From positions 1 to 27,856 of the forward strand of contig CAYVKY010000014.1 in NCBI GenBank assembly GCA_964452115.1: 27,856 bases of DNA. The letters are read 5' to 3'. The DNA comes from CAYVKY01 sp964452115 (GTDB taxonomy: Bacteria > Bacteroidota > Ignavibacteria > Tepidaquicellales > Tepidaquicellaceae). Position numbers and translations under genes: made by a program. Under the pieces are notes generated by a model, which was not told the origin of the DNA, searched no databases, and was given only the letters and a program-made list of their open reading frames with translations. Shown one piece after another: positions 7,589-12,776 of the stretch; position 1 is the stretch's first letter; every line of letters begins with the position of its first letter.

Positions 7589-8150
7589 TTTCTAAATTTA
7601 CATTAATGGTTTGCGGATTCTTTGAATTAAATTTGCCATTCTTTTCCAGATTTATAATCACCGATTTCAGTTTCTGCCTCGTTCTGCTGAGTCTCGACTT
7701 TACGGCTGACACTGTTTTTTCGTTCTGCGCATCGGCGATTTCCTGTATGGAAAAATTTCCGATTTCAAAAAGCAGAATCGCGGCTCTGTCCCTGTCCTTC
7801 AGTCTTGAGAGCGCCTCTCCGAGCAGCATTCTTTCTTCGGTCTGCTTGTACCGGTCGAACACATCGGGGATATCCACTTTCACTTCATCACTGCTCAGGG
7901 AAAGTTTGCTGCTCCAGAAGTGCCTTCTGGCGCTTGTGTAAAAGACATTTGTGATGATGCTGAAGAGCCAGAATTTGAATTTCGATTCGTCTTTTAATGA
8001 CGGAAGCCCTTCAATTGCCTGCAGCAATGATTGCTGCAGCACATCATTTGTAATGTCTTTGTCTTTACCCGAGCATAGCGAGCGCGTGAACCTGAGCACA
8101 TCATTATAGCAGGGTTTAAAGAGCTCTAAAAATTTGTTCGTGTCTGCCAA
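7545..8150 (-). CDS. ECF-family RNA polymerase sigma factor
   Basis: A 201-aa sigma-70 of the extracytoplasmic-function type. Region 2 spans about residues 5-77 (FKPCYNDVLRFTRSL, DITNDVLQQSLLQAIEGL, KFKFWLFSIITNVFYTSARR), and region 4 spans about 105-165 (EALSRLKDRDRAAILLFEIGNFSIQEIADAQ then VSAVKSRLSRTRQKL, the recognition helix-turn-helix). The start is TTG at 8150: the frame is closed by TAA four codons upstream and no ATG or GTG precedes region 2. The 3' end overlaps the membrane-protein gene by 44 bases. An ECF-type promoter 37-66 bases upstream suggests autoregulation. Length and both regions look complete; the signal sensed is unknown. Confidence 0.9.
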   Translation of the reverse strand: MADTNKFLELFKPCYNDVLRFTRSLCSGKDKDITNDVLQQSLLQAIEGLPSLKDESKFKFWLFSIITNVFYTSARRHFWSSKLSLSSDEVKVDIPDVFDRYKQTEERMLLGEALSRLKDRDRAAILLFEIGNFSIQEIADAQNEKTVSAVKSRLSRTRQKLKSVIINLEKNGKFNSKNPQTINVNLENETSELISGIKSNK

Positions 8151-8186
8151 GTCGTAAACTTATTTGGTTTCTGATTTAGTTTCTTA

Positions 8187-8216
8187 TATTAGACGTAAAT
8201 AATTCAAAAAAGTCGC
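8187..8216 (-). promoter_or_regulatory. Candidate ECF-type autoregulatory promoter
   Basis: On the minus strand GCGACTTTTTTGAATT is followed after a short spacer by CGTCTAATA, leaving a 5' UTR of about 30 bases before the TTG start. ACTT(T) plus CGTC with ~14-16 bases between is the general form of ECF promoters, and similar ACTTTTTT...CGTCT arrangements precede many ECF sigma genes in Bacteroidota. Confidence 0.55.
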
Positions 8217-8225
8217 AAATTATTT

Positions 8226-8918
8226 TCAATAACTTACCTGTACCACTTCCATAACTCTGAATGCCTCTGAATATTTGTATTTTTTTGTGTGATTGTCAAA
8301 ATTTTCCTTATAAAACTTCGAGAAATTTTCAAAATTCGGAAATTGAGATGAGTATGACGAAAGCACGTCCAGTTTGAAATCAATTTCATCGGTGATATCC
8401 ACAAAGTAGTTCGGTTTATCCGTACCGAAGAAAAATATGCGGTCAACCCTGTGAGGACCGTTTTTATGAGGATAGATGTAATCGTTTTTGGCGGCAAATA
8501 CCGAGTCGTAGCAGAGGTCGGCGGCAATTCTGTGGTCGCGGTGAAAAAGGTTTATGTTGTCAAAAGCGCGGTTCGCAGGGTCGAAGGAAAACACCAGTTC
8601 GGGTTTAAGGGCTTTAATAAGGAGAGTGAGCTTTTTCCTCAATTCTTCCTTGTATTCGAGGAAACCGTCCCGGTATCCCCAGAAATAAACTTTTTTAGCT
8701 CCGACTTTAGCGGCAGCCTGCATCTGTTCTTCTCGGCGGATTTTTATACGCTGGTCTTTCGTAAGCTTTTTATCTTTCGAGCCGTTTTCACCATTTGTGA
8801 TTATCACATAGTAAACGTCATAACCTTGTTTTATGAAATTTTTCAATGTTATGGGGCATCCGAAATCCAAATCGTCAGGATGCGGCGCCACCGCCAGAAT
8901 GCATTTATGCTTTTCCAT
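8226..8918 (-). CDS. PIG-L/LmbE-family N-acetylglucosaminyl deacetylase-like protein
   Basis: A 230-aa zinc hydrolase of the PIG-L fold. The N-terminal strand ends in the metal-binding/catalytic motif APHPDD (HPDD at 13-16), followed by VIITNGENGS, the RREEQMQAAAKVGAKKVYFWGYRDG block, LVFSFDP and the second metal motif HRDHR (126-130). Family members remove acetyl groups from GlcNAc-type substrates: GlcNAc-PI, GlcNAc-malate in bacillithiol synthesis (BshB), or antibiotic intermediates. Which substrate applies here cannot be read; no bacillithiol or glycosylation gene is adjacent. No signal peptide, so cytosolic. It lies 75 bases upstream of the sigma gene on the same strand, but the promoter between them suggests a separate unit. 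Confidence 0.85.
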   Translation of the reverse strand: MEKHKCILAVAPHPDDLDFGCPITLKNFIKQGYDVYYVIITNGENGSKDKKLTKDQRIKIRREEQMQAAAKVGAKKVYFWGYRDGFLEYKEELRKKLTLLIKALKPELVFSFDPANRAFDNINLFHRDHRIAADLCYDSVFAAKNDYIYPHKNGPHRVDRIFFFGTDKPNYFVDITDEIDFKLDVLSSYSSQFPNFENFSKFYKENFDNHTKKYKYSEAFRVMEVVQVSY

Positions 8919-8999
8919 TTGTAAGATTTAAGTTCAGTATTCTTAACAAATATATTCATTTAAAAATTAAGAATTAAGTATTATGAGAATTTGAAAATG

Positions 9000-9045
9000 A
9001 AGTGTTTAAAAATGAGACACTTTTGAAAAAAATGAGAACTTTTTT
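9000..9045. promoter_or_regulatory. Candidate upstream activating sites for the sigma-54 promoter
   Basis: A dyad AAGTGT-N11-ACACTT spans 9000-9022, and AAAATGA recurs at 8994, 9009 and 9029; the last two copies head a 20-base-spaced repeat AATGAGA(C)ACTTTT at 9011 and 9031. This is about 70-115 bases before the predicted start, the usual zone for enhancer-binding proteins. The AT-rich composition raises the chance of coincidence. Confidence 0.4.
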
Positions 9046-9087
9046 AAGATTATATTTTAATAATTTTGCATAATATCTAAAATATTA

Positions 9088-9103
9088 TGGCACGGTAATT
9101 GCA
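9088..9103 (+). promoter_or_regulatory. Sigma-54 (RpoN) promoter, perfect consensus
   Basis: TGGCACG-GTAA-TTGCA matches the -24/-12 consensus TGGCACG-N4-TTGCW at every defined base. GG (9089-9090) and GC (9101-9102) are separated by exactly 10 bases, as required. The predicted start is 12 bases past the GC, about 9114. The only thing downstream on this strand before a terminator is the 78-base region described as a small RNA. The -24/-12 signal has no strand symmetry, so it points to + transcription. Confidence 0.8.
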
Positions 9104-9113
9104 CTAAAGACTA

Positions 9114-9191
9114 TACCTCTCCCCCAGAGGTCAATACAAATACCTTACATTTAAAAAAAGCAGTTAAATCTCCCCGGTTTACTGCTTTTTT
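9114..9191 (+). ncRNA. Candidate sigma-54-dependent small RNA with two C-rich loops
   Basis: Starting at the predicted sigma-54 start, the RNA would open almost at once with a hairpin ACCTCT-CCCCC-AGAGGT (9115-9131), then an unpaired A-rich linker of about 21 bases, then a terminator hairpin (9154-9191) whose loop is TCCCC, ending in T6. No ATG, GTG or TTG occurs in it, so it is very likely noncoding. Loops made of C suggest pairing with G-rich sites on mRNAs, by analogy with Helicobacter RepG, whose C/U-rich terminator loop binds G repeats, and with C-rich loops of staphylococcal RNAs. The family is not one I recognise. Both ends are inferred from the sequence only. An alternative is that the hairpin belongs solely to the convergent small ORF as its terminator. 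Confidence 0.6.
9153..9191. terminator. Bidirectional intrinsic terminator
   Basis: An 11-bp outer stem AAAAAAGCAGT / ACTGCTTTTTT continues past a bulged T into AAATC / GGTTT with loop TCCCC. T6 follows on +, and T7 follows on - because of the A-run at 9153-9159. It can end both the + small RNA and the - small ORF. Confidence 0.8.
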
Positions 9192-9206
9192 GTTATATAA
9201 CGGTAT

Positions 9207-9365
9207 TTAATACCGAAAACCTGCCCGCAATATTACCGAAGTAGTTTTAACCTCACAGTTTGTTTTATTTCTGAATTTTGATACAGTCCCCTCATATAAA
9301 ACAATCGAAATAATTATGATAATTGCCGCGAATAGCATTTCTGTAAGTATATTTTTTATGCTCAT
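9207..9365 (-). CDS. Small single-pass membrane protein, 52 aa, unknown function
   Basis: ATG at 9365-9363 opens a 52-codon frame starting MSIKNILTEMLFAAIIIIIS and ending TAA at 9207. Residues ~10-24 form one hydrophobic helix (LFAAIIIIISIVLYE) with a short N-terminal tail and a positively charged C-terminal tail (SKFRNKTN, RAGFRY) that holds a single Cys. The codon mix is protein-like and the frame ends just before a terminator. I recognise no family. The upstream AT-rich stretch contains TAAATTTG, a possible -7 element. It could be a membrane microprotein, or chance in an AT-rich gap. Confidence 0.45.
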   Translation of the reverse strand: MSIKNILTEMLFAAIIIIISIVLYEGTVSKFRNKTNCEVKTTSVILRAGFRY

Positions 9366-9436
9366 ATAAATAATTTTGTTTATACAAATTTATTATTTAT
9401 ATGTTACGTATAAATTAATTTTATATTAACGGATTA

Positions 9437-11533
9437 TTAATTTTCACTCACACTCACCGATATTACATAGTCATCGGTAAAAATTTTATTTACCACATCC
9501 ATTCCATCCGTTACTTCGCCGAATACTGTGTACTTTCCGTCAAGATGAAGATGCGGTATGTGCATAATAAAAAACTGACTGCCTTCCGTGTCCTTTCCGT
9601 CAGATGCCATACCTAGTTTCCCTTCGGAAAAATGCACCGGCGAAAATTCACTTCTGATTGTGTATTCCGTACCGCCCCAGCCCGTGTTAAGCGGGTCGCC
9701 GCCCTGAATCACAAAATTCGGAATAACGCGGTGGAATAATGTTTTATCGTAAAAGCTGCTCTGCGCGAGACGTATAAAATTCAGGCAGGTCATTGGTGCG
9801 ATGTCCGTATAGAGCTTGAGTTTTATATCGCCTTTATTTGTGTGGAGCACAGCGCTGCGGTATTTCAGGTTTTCAAAATCATCGAAAAATTTCCTTTTTA
9901 CATTCGATTTTATTTCTTTGCCTGAAATATTTTTTATGGCATCGCAAGCTGAATTTGAAATTTCAAAGTCATCCGATGCGGCAAGTTTTTTTAGTGCATC
10001 AAGTGATTTCTCTGATTTTAAAAATGAAAATTCCTTTATAAATAGTTTTATCACTTCCTTGTCTTTCGGCATTTGCAGGTCGTTCAGGTCAAATCCGGTT
10101 ACTATTTCAAGTTCGCTGCGTCCGTCCTTGTACATTTCGGAATTCAGCGCGTTAAAGCACACATCAACAATTGCTGCATCCTTCGAGCCTGCAAACTCCA
10201 TCAGCACCAGCCTTATAAAATTTTTCGTACTGTCAGGCGCTTTATCTCTGTAACTGTCAAGCGTTTCGGTAAACGCCCTGTAAATAGCTGCGAGCGTGTC
10301 ATCCTGAATCATTTCGGCGGAAGCCAATCCGTACCTGTTTGTGTAAGCCTGCACATCGCGGCTGATTGCATCCCTGAGCGCATAAACCACTTCCGGTTTT
10401 CCCGTATATTTCAGAGCCCGTACTATATCGGGTTTTAATGCATAGCTGTGAGTCTCGGAATATTTATTCAGTAAAAATTTTTCCGCTCCGCTTATATTTA
10501 TTTTCGCATAAGATTCAACTGCCTTTGCACGTTCAACGTGCGTGAAATTTCTATCGGAATTGAAATATTGTTCGAGTACGCTCGATAGATATAACGCAAC
10601 TTTTGACATCGGGTCATACTCAGCACCGAGATTACCTGCCTGTTCAAGTGCAGTAAGGCGCACGTACAAATCTTTGTCTTCAAACGTCCGGAGAAGTAAA
10701 TCCAGAAGTCTGCCGTTTATTATGCGCCCGAAATTGTTTTTATAAACCGAAAGCGATGTGAGCATTGCAACGCGCACGTTAATATCATTTTCGGATTTGA
10801 AATTATTTATTAAAGTGTCCAGATCTTTTTCGTCGCCCGCGTAAGCCATCGCATAATACGCCCACATACGAACAAATGCATTTTGAGAAGTGAAAAATTT
10901 TTGAAGTGCGTGCTTTGCAGGCGTCAAAAGATTTTTATCTCTGACCCTCGAAAATGCATAAGAGGTGTAAATTTGCAGGCTGTCATCGTCCGAATCAGCA
11001 AACGAAATTAATTTATTTATTGCCGCCTGATTTTTGATGCCGCGAATTGCAAAGCGTGCAATCGAAAGTGCAGTGTATTTATTTATCTCCGGATCACCGG
11101 AATTTTTATCTAAAATTGCATTAAGGTCATCGGTGTTTCCGCAAAGTCCGACAGCATTCAGTACAGCACAGAGAACATCCTTGTCCGTTTCATTTTTCAA
11201 AGCATCTGCAAGGTATTCAATCGCTTCGCGCGTGCCGGTTTCGCCGAGCGCAAATGCCGCCGTGGATTTTTGATTTTGAGTTTTTCCGTTTAAAAGAATT
11301 TCCCCTGCATATTTTACCATAGCTGAATCCTGAATATTTGCAAGCGCCAGAAGTGCCCTAACGGACAATATGGGGTTATCGGATTGAATGTATTTTACAA
11401 GTTCAGGATATCTTTCGGGATTTCTTTCATCCTGAATTTTTAAAATATTTATTTCATCGCCGGACAGCAGTTGTGCAAAGGAATTAACTGAAAATAATAA
11501 TGATATTAAACAAAACGATATGATATATTTCAT
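9437..11533 (-). CDS. Exported HEAT-repeat protein fused to cyclophilin-type peptidyl-prolyl isomerase
   Basis: A 698-aa protein with a signal peptide MKYIISFCLISLLFSVNSFAQ, then about 530 residues of HEAT-like helical repeats (SVRALLALANI, QKSTAAFALGETG, DVLCAVLNAVGLCG, VRMWAYYAMAYAG, VRLTALEQAGNLG), and a C-terminal cyclophilin domain from ~558. The catalytic Arg lies in FHRVIPNFVIQGGD (Arg ~602, Gln ~610) and the second Gln in GSQFFI; the Trp of human CypA is His here (HLDGKYTVFGE), as is usual in bacteria. It should catalyse cis-trans isomerisation of prolyl bonds in the periplasm or on the envelope, with the HEAT solenoid offering a scaffold for clients. It appears to stand alone, with 71 bases to the small ORF on the same strand and a mobile-element-like repeat upstream. 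Possible client: secreted or outer-membrane proteins (inference). Confidence 0.88.
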   Translation of the reverse strand: MKYIISFCLISLLFSVNSFAQLLSGDEINILKIQDERNPERYPELVKYIQSDNPILSVRALLALANIQDSAMVKYAGEILLNGKTQNQKSTAAFALGETGTREAIEYLADALKNETDKDVLCAVLNAVGLCGNTDDLNAILDKNSGDPEINKYTALSIARFAIRGIKNQAAINKLISFADSDDDSLQIYTSYAFSRVRDKNLLTPAKHALQKFFTSQNAFVRMWAYYAMAYAGDEKDLDTLINNFKSENDINVRVAMLTSLSVYKNNFGRIINGRLLDLLLRTFEDKDLYVRLTALEQAGNLGAEYDPMSKVALYLSSVLEQYFNSDRNFTHVERAKAVESYAKINISGAEKFLLNKYSETHSYALKPDIVRALKYTGKPEVVYALRDAISRDVQAYTNRYGLASAEMIQDDTLAAIYRAFTETLDSYRDKAPDSTKNFIRLVLMEFAGSKDAAIVDVCFNALNSEMYKDGRSELEIVTGFDLNDLQMPKDKEVIKLFIKEFSFLKSEKSLDALKKLAASDDFEISNSACDAIKNISGKEIKSNVKRKFFDDFENLKYRSAVLHTNKGDIKLKLYTDIAPMTCLNFIRLAQSSFYDKTLFHRVIPNFVIQGGDPLNTGWGGTEYTIRSEFSPVHFSEGKLGMASDGKDTEGSQFFIMHIPHLHLDGKYTVFGEVTDGMDVVNKIFTDDYVISVSVSEN

Positions 11534-11640
11534 AATGCAAATTAGTTAAAAGTAAAATAAATTTATTGTATTGAAGTTTCAAAATATAAATTAAGGTACA
11601 AAGGTCTGAAATTTCACATCTGTCCAAAATAAAGTAAAAG

Positions 11641-11670
11641 TGTAGAGACAAGGCATGCCTTGTCTCTACA
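11641..11670. repeat. Perfect 30-base palindrome inside the MITE-like element
   Basis: TGTAGAGACAAGGCA followed directly by its reverse complement, no spacer. The GTAGAGACAAGGCATGCC type of palindrome resembles interspersed repeats seen in many environmental genomes. Confidence 0.85.
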
Positions 11671-11710
11671 AAAAATTATTATTTATTCTGCTTCCCATCG
11701 TCTGTAAACA

Positions 11711-11787
11711 TAGTAGGGGCGGGGCTCGCCCCCGCCCGCAGGCAATTGCGCTTACGCGCAGGGCAGCGGCAAGCGCTGCCCCTACTA
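11711..11787. repeat. GC-rich nested inverted repeats (three-armed cruciform)
   Basis: Outer arms TAGTAGGGGC / GCCCCTACTA (11711-11720, 11778-11787) enclose two inner hairpins: GGGCGGGG with CCCCGCCC at the left, and GGGCAGCG (11761-11768) with CGCTGCCC (11774-11781) at the right. The right inner hairpin and the outer stem use the same bases, so they are alternatives. GC content is far above the surroundings. Confidence 0.75.
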
Positions 11788-11891
11788 AAAATGTAATGAT
11801 TTATAATTTATTTTGGACAGATGTGCCTGCCGGGGGAAGGTAAAACTTTATATCAATTGAAATAAAAAATGAATATGGCTATTTTCGTTTA

Positions 11892-12776
11892 ATGATGAAT
11901 AAAATAAAAATATGGCTGCATGCAACAAGGCCGAAAACACTGCCTGCGAGCGTGATTCCCGTGCTCACGGGAACGGCACTTGCTGTGTATATTAATAAAA
12001 TTGATGCTGCAACTTTTATCATTACATTGATAGAGGCAATATTGATTCAGTTGATTACAAATTTTGTGAATGAAATTTATGATTACAAGCGCGGTGTGGA
12101 TACTGCCGAGCGTACCGGTCCAACGCGTGCGGTAGCTTCTGGGGCAATCTCCGTGAAGACAATGACAATTGTTTCGGCAGCGATGACGTTTGTTACATTT
12201 GCGCTTGGTTTATATCTTGTATTCGGAAAAGGCGGCGGGATTTTTATTTTATCAATCGGAATATTTTCGCTGATTCTGGCGTATCTTTATACGGCGGGAC
12301 CAAAACCGATTTCGTATCTGGGATTGAGCGAAATTTTCTGCTTTCTTTTTTTCGGTGTATTTGCCGTTACGGGGACGTTTTACCTTCAGACGCATACATT
12401 AACAATCGAAGCAATACTTACAAGTTTCGGACCGGGATTTCTGTCCGTGAATATCTTAGGAGTTAATAATATCCGAGATATACAAACCGACATTCAGGCG
12501 GGGAAAATGACGCTCGCGGTCAAACTCGGCAGACGGAATGCAATTTTGCTTTACATTATTTTTAACGTGCTGGCTTTTGTCACTCCGTTTGTTCTTACAA
12601 TCATAATCAAAAATTACTGGATACTGCTTCCGGTAATTTGTTTCCCTTTCTCAATTTATCTCATAAAGAATTTACTCAACCATTCGGGCAGTGAACTGAA
12701 CAAAGTTCTTGCAGGTACGGGACAGCTTCTCGTGATGTACGGCGTGCTTTCGAGTATCAGCTTTTTGATGATCTAA
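11892..12776 (+). CDS. menA: 1,4-dihydroxy-2-naphthoate polyprenyltransferase
   Basis: A 294-aa UbiA-superfamily membrane prenyltransferase. It starts MNKIKIWLHATRPKTLPAS, typical of MenA. First Asp-rich motif: NFVNEIYDYKRGVD (N60, D64, D70), which binds the prenyl diphosphate through Mg. Second: NNIRDIQTDIQAGKMTLAVKLG (192-213). Eight to nine hydrophobic helices follow the UbiA pattern. It attaches the isoprenoid tail to DHNA, making demethylmenaquinone in the inner membrane, so the host should respire with menaquinone. No other men genes are nearby. ATG at 11892 and 11895 are both possible. Its 3' end overlaps the convergent receptor gene by 4 bases and there is no terminator between them. 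Confidence 0.9.
   Translation: MMNKIKIWLHATRPKTLPASVIPVLTGTALAVYINKIDAATFIITLIEAILIQLITNFVNEIYDYKRGVDTAERTGPTRAVASGAISVKTMTIVSAAMTFVTFALGLYLVFGKGGGIFILSIGIFSLILAYLYTAGPKPISYLGLSEIFCFLFFGVFAVTGTFYLQTHTLTIEAILTSFGPGFLSVNILGVNNIRDIQTDIQAGKMTLAVKLGRRNAILLYIIFNVLAFVTPFVLTIIIKNYWILLPVICFPFSIYLIKNLLNHSGSELNKVLAGTGQLLVMYGVLSSISFLMI

Larger units (their letters stand above)
11615..11825. mobile_element. MITE-like element with 19-bp terminal inverted repeats
   Basis: The ends are perfect inverted copies of CACATCTGTCCAAAATAAA (11615-11633) and its complement (11807-11825). The 211-bp interior has no gene but contains a 30-base palindrome and a GC-rich cruciform arm set, unlike the AT-rich flanks. It is non-autonomous if mobile. 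No clear target-site duplication is seen next to the ends. It fills most of the 358-base gap between the cyclophilin fusion and menA. Confidence 0.65.

Noticed and set aside
7477..7941. Open frame of 154 codons on + across the sigma/anti-sigma overlap
   Set aside because: Shadow of two coupled genes with clear motifs on the other strand; low-complexity Phe/Ser composition.
8451..8924. Open frame of 157 codons on + opposite the PIG-L gene
   Set aside because: The minus strand carries the HPDD and HRDHR motifs; the + frame has no protein-like features.
9201..9215. CGGTATT-T-AATACCG dyad as a separate terminator or operator
   Set aside because: Contains the stop codon of the small ORF and is short; the longer hairpin next to it explains termination better.
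11655..11843. Open frame of 62 codons in the MITE-like element
   Set aside because: Read through palindromes and GC-rich repeats, Arg/Ala/Pro-rich; no start context.
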